Shown: positions 8,739-18,049 of the stretch, in pieces | Layout: each line of letters starts with the position of its first letter | How positions within the stretch are numbered: position 1 is the stretch's first letter | Assembly: GCF_023554995.1 (NCBI RefSeq) | Contig: NZ_JAMJPK010000001.1 | Coordinates: 558,001 to 622,000 of the forward strand | Origin: Halomonas gemina | GTDB lineage: Bacteria; Pseudomonadota; Gammaproteobacteria; Pseudomonadales; Halomonadaceae | DNA length: 64,000 nt | Direction: 5' to 3' | Notes under the pieces: model-generated | Seen by the model: the letters and a program-made list of their open reading frames with translations, nothing else | The model's database searches: none | What the model was told of the DNA's origin: nothing | Position numbers and translations under genes: made by a program

Positions 8739-10105
8739 CAGTACATGTCCTTATGTTTCAGGGCAGGGAAAACGCGTCGACCGGTCTTCCGCTGCCACCG
8801 CCAGATATGCGTCACCAGCCCCCCTACCACCAGGTTATGAACATAGACCCCCGTCCCGAAGGAGTTATAGGACTCGAACTGATTGACCACCATCCAATAG
8901 ACAAAGAAGGCGGCGCCAAACAGCGCTACATCGTTGGGCATCACGCCACCCCGCCAGGCCAGCCAGGTGCCACGGCCGATCCATACCGCCAGGGCAAAGA
9001 CCACCAGCACGCCGAGCAGGCCGTAGGCCACCCACACCTCGAGCAGATAGTTATGCAGATGGCCGAATCGTTCCTTCACCTCGACAGGAAGCCAGGAGGT
9101 ATGGTCCATCACCAAGGAACGCCCCTCACTGCCCCACCCCACCAGGGGGCGCTCGGCGATCCACTCCAGGGCCGCCCGCCAGCTATGGATACGAATGCCG
9201 ATACTGGTGTAAGGCACGGAATCGAACTCACCCTGGGTAATGTCCGCCACTACCGAGCTTTCGTGTGACAACCGCTCGGTCAAGGTGCCCTGGAAGACCA
9301 TACCCAGCACGATGACAACCACCAGTAGACCACCAGCCGTCAGCATCACCGGCCTGGCAGGATGCGCTGCGCTGACACGCGAACACATAAGGGTCCAACC
9401 TAGCCACAGTGCTCCCGCTGACGTCAGGGCTAGTGTTACGGCCAGCCATACGGCCCGTGTCTGGCCGATGGCAATGCCAACCAGGCACAGGCCGATCAGC
9501 AGCAGCGATATCGTTATACGCCATGGCACCCACCGCCCGCCAACACGCCCGAAACGCGTCGTGAACACGACCAGTCCCAGCAGAGCCACACCGAACAGCA
9601 TGGAACCGTGCTGCAGGTTACGGATACCGAAACCCACACGCTGCCCCTGCAGCCCGGCCAACCACTCCTGAAGCCCGTCGCCATGGGTAAAGGAGGCTAC
9701 CAGGTACCCAAGAAGAGCCAGCGACCATACCAGCAAGGTGTTGCGGGTGCTGCCACCCAGCCACCACGCCACCGCGATGAAGATAAACAGCTTGGCAAGG
9801 CGATCCAGCTTGGGATTATCGCCCACCCATTCGGGATGGTGCCATGCCCCCAACGCCCAGGAGAGCGTCTGCACCAACAACGCGGCGAGGAGGAGCCACA
9901 TGGGCCCGCTGCTCCGAAGGCCAGAGCCGTACACCAGGACCATACCCAGGCCGAGCAGTGCGCAAAGGGTTTCTGCCAGACTTCCTGCCGACGGCCAGAG
10001 AATGCCAAACCCGGCATACAGCGCAAGCGCCATAACGCCAGGCCACCTTAGGATCGCAGGACTCTTCCAGGCCGGGTTGCCCTCCCAGATTTCACCGAAC
10101 CTCAT
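8738..10105 (-). CDS. O-antigen polymerase/ligase family membrane protein (Wzy/WaaL-like)
   Basis: A 455-aa polytopic protein with about eleven hydrophobic segments and one large periplasmic loop in the Wzy_C region. That region contains GIRIHSWRAALEWIAERPLVG, then HLHNYLLEVWVAYGLLG, the HxHN pattern typical of WaaL and Wzy relatives. Members either polymerise O-units or ligate glycan to lipid A core; the sequence does not separate these. Position just after the initiating transferase gene supports a role in this cluster. Confidence 0.83.
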   Translation of the reverse strand: MRFGEIWEGNPAWKSPAILRWPGVMALALYAGFGILWPSAGSLAETLCALLGLGMVLVYGSGLRSSGPMWLLLAALLVQTLSWALGAWHHPEWVGDNPKLDRLAKLFIFIAVAWWLGGSTRNTLLVWSLALLGYLVASFTHGDGLQEWLAGLQGQRVGFGIRNLQHGSMLFGVALLGLVVFTTRFGRVGGRWVPWRITISLLLIGLCLVGIAIGQTRAVWLAVTLALTSAGALWLGWTLMCSRVSAAHPARPVMLTAGGLLVVVIVLGMVFQGTLTERLSHESSVVADITQGEFDSVPYTSIGIRIHSWRAALEWIAERPLVGWGSEGRSLVMDHTSWLPVEVKERFGHLHNYLLEVWVAYGLLGVLVVFALAVWIGRGTWLAWRGGVMPNDVALFGAAFFVYWMVVNQFESYNSFGTGVYVHNLVVGGLVTHIWRWQRKTGRRVFPALKHKDMY

Positions 10106-10147
10106 ATCGAGCCATCCCTCTCGGTGGCTCGGCTTGCTACCCGCCCT

Positions 10148-11524
10148 TCAATATGCATTCGGTCCTCTAAGCCCCTTGATGATCGTTAACGCGATGATTC
10201 GAAGATCCAGCCAGATCGACCAATTATCGATATACCACAGATCGTACTCGACCCGCTTCTCCATCTTCTCGATGGTCTCAGTAGCACCACGAAATCCATT
10301 GACCTGAGCCCACCCCGTGATCCCCGGCTTAGCCTTGTGGCGCTTCATGTACGACTCCACCAAATCCTTGTATTGGTCGTTATGAGCCAATGCATGAGGC
10401 CTCGGCCCAACAATGGACATCCGGCCTTGTAATACATTATAAAATTGAGGCAACTCATCTAAAGACGTCCGTCGGAGAAACGCACCAAATCGAGTAATCC
10501 TTGGGTCCCCGAGACGGGCTTGGGTGACTTGACCACCAGGTTCCTCGTGAATCTCCATGGAGCGAAATTTATAAACCTTAAAATTACGCCCATTGACGCC
10601 AGTGCGATACTGCTTAAATAAAACCGGGGCAGATGGGCACTGTAATTTCAACACTAAAGCGATAGCCACACAAATGGGAAAGGACAGTAAAAAGAAAAAC
10701 GTTCCGAGCACCTGATCCTCAATTCTCTTGATGAAATGAGCCGTTTCCGTCATCGGAGTGACACTGAGATCAATGCTCATATGACCAGCCACCTCGCTAA
10801 CACGGTGGTTAAGCAATGACATATCACGAAACTCGGGGATAAACCGTACCTCAACCAACTGATGGCGAAGAGCGTACATCACATCCCTAACCGTGGCTCC
10901 CATTTCTAACGGCAAACAAACCCATACCTCACGAGCCCCCGAGGCCGCGACGCGTTGAGCCAAGTGAGCTAAGTCTTTAGATGATGGAGTTTGCTTGAAT
11001 CTTTGAACACCTGAAATAGAAAAACCTTCGCCTGGATAGCGACGCATTCCTTTTGCCACCTTGAGTATATGCGTAGATGGACCGACAAGAAAAACTCCAC
11101 GAAGATTAGCACCAAACGATCTAGCGCGCTTAAGGAGCAACATGACAATGATACGAAACCCAGCAGCCAATCCCCAGGAGAGTAACATAGTCGAGCCGAG
11201 CCAAATGCGAGAAAACCGATTCGCCGCTTCACTTAAATAAATGATGGAGGAGGCGATAAGCCCTACGAGGACCCATATCACTAACAGACGGAATAAAATC
11301 TTGGCAAGTCGTGTGGTCCGCCAATGCACATAAGCACCATCAATAAAGTTGGCCATGACGACAAACAAAGATATTAGCGTCATACCAATGACATAGCGCT
11401 CGTGCGGAGGATAGTCAGTAAGGCGGAAATAATAAGCTACAAACCCAGCAATAAAGACACATAGGGCATCGACCAGAGGCACAAAAATGGGCGCAGGAAA
11501 CGTTTCGGTAAGGCTTTTTTTCAT
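10148..11524 (-). CDS. Undecaprenyl-phosphate sugar phosphotransferase (WbaP/WcaJ type)
   Basis: A 458-aa polyprenyl glycosylphosphotransferase that would transfer a sugar-1-phosphate to undecaprenyl phosphate and start repeat-unit assembly. Several N-terminal transmembrane helices are followed by a CoA-binding-like middle domain (about 160-260). A final membrane segment precedes the catalytic bacterial-transferase domain with QYRTGVNGRNFKVYKFRSM, the DELPQ motif and GITGWAQVNG. Full length for the WcaJ/WbaP family. GC begins to drop here relative to the 3' genes. Confidence 0.93.
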   Translation of the reverse strand: MKKSLTETFPAPIFVPLVDALCVFIAGFVAYYFRLTDYPPHERYVIGMTLISLFVVMANFIDGAYVHWRTTRLAKILFRLLVIWVLVGLIASSIIYLSEAANRFSRIWLGSTMLLSWGLAAGFRIIVMLLLKRARSFGANLRGVFLVGPSTHILKVAKGMRRYPGEGFSISGVQRFKQTPSSKDLAHLAQRVAASGAREVWVCLPLEMGATVRDVMYALRHQLVEVRFIPEFRDMSLLNHRVSEVAGHMSIDLSVTPMTETAHFIKRIEDQVLGTFFFLLSFPICVAIALVLKLQCPSAPVLFKQYRTGVNGRNFKVYKFRSMEIHEEPGGQVTQARLGDPRITRFGAFLRRTSLDELPQFYNVLQGRMSIVGPRPHALAHNDQYKDLVESYMKRHKAKPGITGWAQVNGFRGATETIEKMEKRVEYDLWYIDNWSIWLDLRIIALTIIKGLRGPNAY

Positions 11525-11572
11525 GCTAAACTCAGATAGCTGATCAAAAAACTCTATAGAAGATGAGCAACT

Positions 11573-12502
11573 TCAGGAAAGCCAAAAACGAGTATGCATA
11601 GAAAGAGCTTTTTTAACATTCATCGGGATAAAAGCCTCAATTGATCCCAGTTTAAAGCCGATTAGTTTCAATGCATTCCTCAACAAGGACGATGGCCATA
11701 AATAACAATGGCGAAAGCCTAAAAATTTCAATTCCGAAAGCACATACCTAAGCCCCTCTCCCTCGACACCCCCCAATTCTTTACATATCCAAGGTGTACG
11801 GGAATGGAAAACCCCTATATCAAAATAACGCGAAAACTCTTGTAACAATGTATAGTCATGCGAATGAAAACAGGTAGCATCGGCGGAATAAGCAATTTTC
11901 CAGCCGCTCACAAGCATGGAAGCACCAACATACATGTCTTCGGACAAAATAAGTTGTGTAGGAAAGCCACCAACCTCTTGTAACGCCGTAGCACGGTAAG
12001 CTGCAAAGGAGTTGGAAACAAATGCCGCTTTTATCCCCTTGCTTATTGCATCCTCTAGAGAGTATACATGGGAAACACTTGGATAGTTAAAAAAGCGAGC
12101 ATGCTGAGCCAAAAGCGAGGCACCAACGTGTGGTAGTTGACGGCCATAAGCACATCCAACTTCAGGATCGGCGAATGCGTACAAGAGTTGCTCAATTGCC
12201 CTGTCATGCGCCAGAATTGCATCCTGCGTCAAAAAAACATAAATATCGTAACCGGTTAATCGATCAACCATCATTTGACGAGTCCCACCATGATCGAATT
12301 CAGAACGCTTTATCGACATGGCGCTATCATTAGAATACTGCTGAACAAGATTTTCTGTACCGTCGTCAGAAGAAGAGTCTACGAAAAACAAATCAAAACA
12401 ATAACTTTGTTCCGACAATGCATTAACAAACACCTTTAGTTCTGGACCTGCATTCAATGTTGGCACTATGCAACAAATAGAAAAACGCTCATCAGGAAAC
12501 AT
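11573..12502 (-). CDS. GT2 family glycosyltransferase, rhamnosyltransferase-like
   Basis: A 309-aa GT-A enzyme. CCIVPTLNAG opens the nucleotide-binding fold, FVDSSSDDGT is the first acidic motif, and FLTQDAI is the DxD-equivalent. This arrangement resembles RfbN-type rhamnosyltransferases, which fits the dTDP-rhamnose genes in the same cluster. It overlaps the upstream fusion gene by 11 nt. The gene is AT-rich compared with the chromosome backbone. Confidence 0.85.
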   Translation of the reverse strand: MFPDERFSICCIVPTLNAGPELKVFVNALSEQSYCFDLFFVDSSSDDGTENLVQQYSNDSAMSIKRSEFDHGGTRQMMVDRLTGYDIYVFLTQDAILAHDRAIEQLLYAFADPEVGCAYGRQLPHVGASLLAQHARFFNYPSVSHVYSLEDAISKGIKAAFVSNSFAAYRATALQEVGGFPTQLILSEDMYVGASMLVSGWKIAYSADATCFHSHDYTLLQEFSRYFDIGVFHSRTPWICKELGGVEGEGLRYVLSELKFLGFRHCYLWPSSLLRNALKLIGFKLGSIEAFIPMNVKKALSMHTRFWLS

Positions 12503-14213
12503 GCATGCCTACTTTTTTACTATGACAAGCTTTTTTATACATATCCAATAACATTGGAAGACCATTGACTACATCAGCATATCTCTGAGATTTCATTGCC
12601 CTACAAAATTCATGGAAGAGACAAGAAAACTGTATTTCTTCAACAGAAACATTTTGAAAAACACTTCTCTCTTCGGTAAGAGTAGAGAACTTCTCAGAAA
12701 GTTCTGCTAAATGATTTTCTTTAGCTGGCCAACCCGCAGCCCCTTGCTCAAGCTTCCACTCTCCCCATTCTAACAATAAAAACGTATCTTCATATCCCTT
12801 AACTAGCCATTCTTTTTTCACAGGAGCACTCAACATCAATGGCATCTGATTCATAAGATTACACATGCCTGAATAAGAATCCAGAAGCTCAGTGAGCTTT
12901 CCAGTTTCCTGCGATCCTATAGACAATTTTAGTCTAGAAAAATCAGTGTCACGTAAAAGGCTCGAAGCTAAAGGGTGTGATCTACGATATTGATCCACAA
13001 TCTCATCCGGAAGTGTAACTCCCATTAAATTTAACTGTATATCCCTAGGTGGAATCGCCGGCTTAGTAGAGAAAACGTCTATTTCACCAAAGTCCATGAC
13101 ATGGATGTGATGACCGCCTAAATATGTAGTCAGCAACAACTTGGGTGCGGGTAAATTTACGGAAGAATTTAGCAAGAGAGATGCTTCATGCTGAGCCTTT
13201 TTCTTATGTTTTTTATGATATATCTTTACGAAGCAATAATTATTTGACGAAAGGTTCTTTACTACTAAAAACAGGACATCCGGAATTCCTGATTGCCGCC
13301 ACTGCACATGGTATCTTTGCCATGAAGTCCCAGTTGCTTCTTTGAGTATATCAGGCGCCCATGAATCAATACTCCTGTTTTCTAATAGGTACCATACCCC
13401 ATCGCTGCCTTTTCGCTCTCTTTCTACAAAAATCTTATCATGAAAATATACCGCATCCATTTTATTTTTGTTACCTATAAAGAAATGAATATCTCTCGCC
13501 ACTGAGCTAACATTGCCCAATATAATTCTAAATGCTATTATAGAAACCAATGCAACTATAAAATCGGGCGGATGTAAATATAAAAAATCAACTAACACAT
13601 ATGAAAACACACCGAAGAAAGCAAGGCCTTGCGTAATATTCAGCACATTTCCCAATTCTGATGCAGGTAGAAAACCTCTCTCTTCAATCCGCGTGATGTT
13701 AATAATATACAGCAGAAAAGTGGCTATTATCACAAAAAATAACAGCAAGATCTCTTTATAAAACACAGAAAAGAAGAATGATGAAAGTAATAAAAAAACA
13801 ATGCTAGATAGCATTGAAGAAATTCTTTTATAGGAACCATGCAAAAAATCGTCTTGTCCTTCGAAAAGAACTAACTTGGCACTTTTCCTCTCCAAAGATC
13901 TATAGCCGACCAAGGTATAGACCTCGCTAACCTTTGATGAAATTACATGTACGACAAACAATAACCCAGATATAACTCCTAAACCAATAACCAGCGCATC
14001 CCAGCCTATTTTATTAACAATAGGTATAAAATAAGTTGGTGTAGTTTCCGAAGAAAGCAATATAATTACTTTCATTGGAACTAAAAATGCTAATATCATT
14101 GACACTTTGGCAATGAGTGCTGAGAGTGTTGTGATTAATGCCATGACGGGCGATGCAGTAATAAACTTCCACAATAACCTCATTACCCAGGTAAAGACTT
14201 TATTTAACATCAC
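12492..14213 (-). CDS. Fusion of ABC-exporter-like membrane domain with a degenerate APH-type kinase domain
   Basis: A 573-aa protein of unrecognised function. Residues 1-250 hold six hydrophobic helices (about 22-54, 70-93, 131-150, 154-173, 190-213, 217-240) with the spacing of an ABC exporter transmembrane domain, but no Walker A/B domain follows. Residues 255-570 look like an aminoglycoside-phosphotransferase fold: VKIYHKKHK with K330, the helix at E343, and a LLLEWGEW segment at 480-485 where active enzymes have the IDW metal-binding Asp. The HGDxxxxN catalytic loop is missing, replaced by residues around 461-470. It is most simply a membrane-anchored pseudokinase. The gene overlaps the next GT2 gene, and is strongly AT-rich. 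Confidence 0.7.
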   Translation of the reverse strand: MMLNKVFTWVMRLLWKFITASPVMALITTLSALIAKVSMILAFLVPMKVIILLSSETTPTYFIPIVNKIGWDALVIGLGVISGLLFVVHVISSKVSEVYTLVGYRSLERKSAKLVLFEGQDDFLHGSYKRISSMLSSIVFLLLSSFFFSVFYKEILLLFFVIIATFLLYIINITRIEERGFLPASELGNVLNITQGLAFFGVFSYVLVDFLYLHPPDFIVALVSIIAFRIILGNVSSVARDIHFFIGNKNKMDAVYFHDKIFVERERKGSDGVWYLLENRSIDSWAPDILKEATGTSWQRYHVQWRQSGIPDVLFLVVKNLSSNNYCFVKIYHKKHKKKAQHEASLLLNSSVNLPAPKLLLTTYLGGHHIHVMDFGEIDVFSTKPAIPPRDIQLNLMGVTLPDEIVDQYRRSHPLASSLLRDTDFSRLKLSIGSQETGKLTELLDSYSGMCNLMNQMPLMLSAPVKKEWLVKGYEDTFLLLEWGEWKLEQGAAGWPAKENHLAELSEKFSTLTEERSVFQNVSVEEIQFSCLFHEFCRAMKSQRYADVVNGLPMLLDMYKKACHSKKVGMHVS

Positions 14214-14228
14214 ATTAATATCTCAGAA

Positions 14229-15080
14229 TCAGTTTCTTTTAAAAAAATAAAATATTTTTAGAATGGTTAACCAAGACAACGCCATATAACTATTATGGCC
14301 AAGCTCTGCAGCTTGGGCGAGAATACATTTATAGTCCGCCCACCATTTCTTGGCATCCATAATTTTTTTCGTATAGCTTTTCAAGCTATAACCTTTAGCG
14401 CCGATAGCATTTTGAGAATGTTGCCTATATTTCACCAGCGGCTCGGGCAAAAATTGGACAATTCCATCGTTCCTCAAGATGCAACATGAAATCCACCAAT
14501 CATGCATGACAGCAGCATCGGCCATGGGTAAGGATAATTCAATAGCTCTTCTATTTAAGATAGCTGCACAACCAGTTACGTTATTCTGTATAAGTTGCCG
14601 GGGCAACGTTGCATGTCTAGGAAGCCGCTGATAGGAAAAGAAAGAAGGTGAAATACAGCCTAAGGAATTATCAACGACCTCCAGGTCACAATGAATTAAA
14701 ATCGGCTTTTGCGGAAAATTTAATTCCGTTTCCTTGATAGTCTTTAACATCTCTTGGATTTTTTCCGGCATCCATACATCATCTTGATCACAGAACATGA
14801 TATAATCAGCCGATGAATAATTCATTAAAAACTCAAAATTCTTTAGAACCCCCAACCTTACGTTTTCATCCTGTATGACAAAAAAAACATCAGGATAAAA
14901 ATCAGAATATTTTTTCAGTATAGAGACAGTGCTGTCATCTGAGCCGTCGTCATGTACTAATACTCGTATTGGCCGATGTGTTTGCGCAAGCAAAGATTCT
15001 AGTAGATCGACTAAATACCTCTCTCCATTGCTTGTAGCTAGCAAGATTTCAACCAATGTATTTTTACACCAAGATGACAA
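14229..15080 (-). CDS. GT2 family glycosyltransferase
   Basis: A 283-aa GT-A glycosyltransferase. VEILLATSNGERYL starts the Rossmann-like fold, VHDDGSDDST is the first acidic motif, and FCDQDDVW is the DxD metal-binding region. This QDDVW form is common in RfbF/WbbL-type rhamnosyl- or glucosyltransferases using dTDP sugars. The C-terminus is basic. It lies 15 nt upstream of the fusion gene and is part of the AT-rich section of the cluster. Confidence 0.87.
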   Translation of the reverse strand: MSSWCKNTLVEILLATSNGERYLVDLLESLLAQTHRPIRVLVHDDGSDDSTVSILKKYSDFYPDVFFVIQDENVRLGVLKNFEFLMNYSSADYIMFCDQDDVWMPEKIQEMLKTIKETELNFPQKPILIHCDLEVVDNSLGCISPSFFSYQRLPRHATLPRQLIQNNVTGCAAILNRRAIELSLPMADAAVMHDWWISCCILRNDGIVQFLPEPLVKYRQHSQNAIGAKGYSLKSYTKKIMDAKKWWADYKCILAQAAELGHNSYMALSWLTILKIFYFFKRN

Positions 15081-15145
15081 GATTTATTCTCCATTATCTA
15101 ACCATGCCATAATTCATCGAAAAAAATTTTATTACAACACTACCT

Positions 15146-16834
15146 TCACCTGCGGCGCGAAAAAGCTGAAGATACTTTATGTAGCCACGATCGATTTCGA
15201 TGAATATTATCCGGCTTTGCAGGTGATTCTATTAACTCAATATCCAGGTCTTGCCAAACAACAGCGATTCGCCGTGCAAGATCAGCGCGAGCAGCAAGAT
15301 GCTTTACTCCAGCTATTGCTTGCAGTACAACAAGTTGCGTTGCCGGGTCGCTAGCTCGCTGCCGCCTCAAGGCAGAATGAACGGAGGAGAAGTTTTCGGG
15401 AGCTTGCTTCATATGCAGGCTAGCCAGTTGATACTCAAGTAGCGGCGGGCGACTGTTAATACTCGCTAACAGTGCAATGCCCTGATCAGTTTTTCCCTGT
15501 AGATCTAGCCCTTCTGCTAGTGCTTGTACTAGAGGTGATTTATTTGGGTGTCGCTCTAGTGCCTTCCGGAGGTGACTTTCAGCTAGGCCAAAATGGCCTT
15601 GAGAAAACCAAAGCCGGCTCAATCGCACATGGAAGGATGGGTTAGCATCATTACGTGCGATGGCCTGCCAATAAAAATGCTCAGCAGCTTCATCGTCTAA
15701 CTCAGACTCGTGACAAATGCCCAGCAGATGAAAGAGGTAAGGCATAACCTTGCCACATAATAACACTTTCCCAAGAGTGTTCTTCGCTTCCAGTGAATTA
15801 CCTCGAGCCATCTGGGAACGGGCTAGATGTTCCCAACATTCGGGGTCGAAGCGTGCCTCTCGCTCTATACGTTCCTGCCAGTAAACCGAGTCCAATGGCA
15901 AATGGGTATGCTTCGCCAAAAGCTCCAACTGCTCTTTTAGGGTGCCTTCCGGCATATGTGAAGAAAGTATAGCTGGCGAGTCCACCCTGTCTGCAGCGGC
16001 TAGTAGTAGCTTAGCATGCGTTCCTACTTGACGGTCCTGTACCCAATGGGGGTGTTCACTCTCTGCACGATGATCCGTGAATTCCAACAATCGTTGCCAC
16101 ATTGCCTCCAACTCGTCAATCAGCGAAACTGACAGACGATCACGAATGCTAACCTCGATACTGTCGTGGCTTAAGGAATGACGTATAGGAGATGCCGTCT
16201 CTATATCTAACGACAAACAAAAGCGGCTGTTGACTTTTTCTATTACAGGCAGGCCGGCTATCAACGCCTTCTGGGTGACTACCAGACAGAGTTCGCGATC
16301 CTCTTCCAACAGATCAAGTATGCGCCGGTGGTAGGCTAACCACATGCGCGCTGCACGCTCAGGATCTCGCCAAAATATCGCGTCCCCCCAAACGCTTCCT
16401 TCGCCCAAAGCTAGTACCTGACTGTGACGACGATAAAGAGACTGCACGCTGCCGCTCCAGTGCCGCAGTAGCACCAAGTAGCGACCATGCTTTCCCAGTG
16501 CTTTGCGCCAGGCCGGTAGAAACAGGCATGTGCGGGGATCTTTGGCCCCCCAGGTATCACCAGATGTTAGGTCGCGCTGCAGTATATAACGCGAAATTAA
16601 ATCAACTTGCTGCGGAGGTTCTAGCGTTATTTGATCGTGGAATTGCCAGTTTACACCATTTATCCGCAGCAGGCGGTCATGAAGATCCACCAGCCGCATA
16701 TCTTCAAAATGGCCCTCAGGATTTGAGATTGCTGGCGGCATCAAGTAAAAACCCATATTGAGCCCAGCACGATAGAGCCATTGGGAAAGCGAAGAAGACA
16801 GGCTTCGATGAAAACTAATAACGAGCAATTTCAC
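15146..16834 (-). CDS. Sulfotransferase-family protein with C-terminal TPR region
   Basis: A 562-aa protein. The N-terminus LLVISFHRSLSSSLSQWL matches the 5'-phosphosulfate-binding loop of PAPS-dependent sulfotransferases, and RHWSGSVQSLYRRHSQV is a plausible 3'-phosphate-binding motif around residue 130. From about residue 330 to 540 helical repeats of TPR type follow (for example ECWEHLARSQMARGNSLEAK and FHVRLSRLWFSQGHFGLAES). TPR-linked sulfotransferases of this sort act on polysaccharides or protein. It probably sulfates the cluster's glycan using PAPS supplied by the cys genes nearby. Family membership is clear; activity is inferred. Confidence 0.78.
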   Translation of the reverse strand: MKLLVISFHRSLSSSLSQWLYRAGLNMGFYLMPPAISNPEGHFEDMRLVDLHDRLLRINGVNWQFHDQITLEPPQQVDLISRYILQRDLTSGDTWGAKDPRTCLFLPAWRKALGKHGRYLVLLRHWSGSVQSLYRRHSQVLALGEGSVWGDAIFWRDPERAARMWLAYHRRILDLLEEDRELCLVVTQKALIAGLPVIEKVNSRFCLSLDIETASPIRHSLSHDSIEVSIRDRLSVSLIDELEAMWQRLLEFTDHRAESEHPHWVQDRQVGTHAKLLLAAADRVDSPAILSSHMPEGTLKEQLELLAKHTHLPLDSVYWQERIEREARFDPECWEHLARSQMARGNSLEAKNTLGKVLLCGKVMPYLFHLLGICHESELDDEAAEHFYWQAIARNDANPSFHVRLSRLWFSQGHFGLAESHLRKALERHPNKSPLVQALAEGLDLQGKTDQGIALLASINSRPPLLEYQLASLHMKQAPENFSSVHSALRRQRASDPATQLVVLQAIAGVKHLAARADLARRIAVVWQDLDIELIESPAKPDNIHRNRSWLHKVSSAFSRRR

Positions 16835-17041
16835 GACTTAGCACCACGCACGGATCATCGGAACCATAAGAACATCCACATCTAAAAGCTGGAAATTTGG
16901 TTGAATTAGACTAAATGAGTATATAATAATGCGTCTGATTTTTATTTGCTATTATCGGTTTTATCTCAGACATGTTTGCTATTATTTAACTTTTTTCACG
17001 CAATTATTAGTGGTAAAAACCTCCTAAATTGCAATAAATTA

Positions 17042-17971
17042 TCACTCTTCAAAAATATATGGTGTATTATTCAAAAAATTAATTTCATCACTGACTTTGG
17101 CTTTTATCACATCGCCTTTTTTAATCTCAACTCCTGAAGGAAGTTCGAAATTAAACGCACATGCCTGTCCAAAGGTTTTTTCTAAATCCTCCCGAGGAGA
17201 ATTAGCTTTCACAGTTCCAAGCAAAGCATCATTGCGATATATATCAACTAAAGCGATTTTTTTATTATAATCGTACTTAGCCCAACCGCGCACTAAACCT
17301 TTATTTACAGCATCTACTCTACCTTGAGCCTTAGTGATCCTCGACTTATCCAAGTAATCCTCAGGTGAAGGCCGAATGAAGGCTATCGCATCGCTTATCT
17401 GCTGTTCGCTTGGTGATAAACCCGAGAATTTTTTAAGTTCGTGAACAAAATTTTCCGTATTGTTTATTACTTTCTCATAAGACACGAACATCGAGTTAGG
17501 GTTATTTTTTTCAATAAACCTCAGGCACTCTTCATACTGTGAGACAGCATTTTTCATTCCCTTAATAATATCTTGCTTCATTGAAATATTATTTCTATGT
17601 GCGATAGAAAAGATATCTTTGAAAACAAATACATAGAAAGGAGAATCAAGAGTTTTGTGTACAGCCTGTAAATATGAGATGTTCGATGGCCGCTTCCAGC
17701 CCCACGTTTTGTATGAAGCATTATATCTTCTTACTGTTTCTAATGCTGAATCATAATCTTTATTCTCGAAAAATGCTGAAAGCTTGAGATCCTCATAAAC
17801 AGGAGGGGTTGCAGTCTCACCCATGAAGACTCCTAACTTACTTAACGCACCAGCTACCATAGAAGTGCCACCACGTGCTGTACCAACAACCACAATCGGC
17901 TTACCGTCTATTGGCCGGCACTTTCCAAGTATTGCAACACCCTTGTTAACCAAAGAGTCTTTCACAACCAT
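17042..17971 (-). CDS. Sulfotransferase-family protein with C-terminal beta domain
   Basis: A 309-aa protein. VVVGTARGGTSMVAGALSKL near residue 26 is a good P-loop-like 5'-phosphosulfate-binding motif. After the sulfotransferase core, residues about 220-300 form a separate beta-rich domain with VRGWAKYDYNKKIALVDIY and LLGTVKANSPREDLEK. I have seen this pattern as an accessory domain in polysaccharide glycosyltransferases and sulfotransferases. A 207-nt AT-rich gap separates it from the TPR sulfotransferase gene. It is the second sulfotransferase of the cluster, suggesting sulfation at two positions. Confidence 0.78.
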   Translation of the reverse strand: MVVKDSLVNKGVAILGKCRPIDGKPIVVVGTARGGTSMVAGALSKLGVFMGETATPPVYEDLKLSAFFENKDYDSALETVRRYNASYKTWGWKRPSNISYLQAVHKTLDSPFYVFVFKDIFSIAHRNNISMKQDIIKGMKNAVSQYEECLRFIEKNNPNSMFVSYEKVINNTENFVHELKKFSGLSPSEQQISDAIAFIRPSPEDYLDKSRITKAQGRVDAVNKGLVRGWAKYDYNKKIALVDIYRNDALLGTVKANSPREDLEKTFGQACAFNFELPSGVEIKKGDVIKAKVSDEINFLNNTPYIFEE

Positions 17972-18049
17972 CCTCCTAAAGCTCGACGCCTAAGATAACT
18001 ACTGACCAATTTCTATAAGAAAATAGAACCAAGTGATTCATGAATTAAT

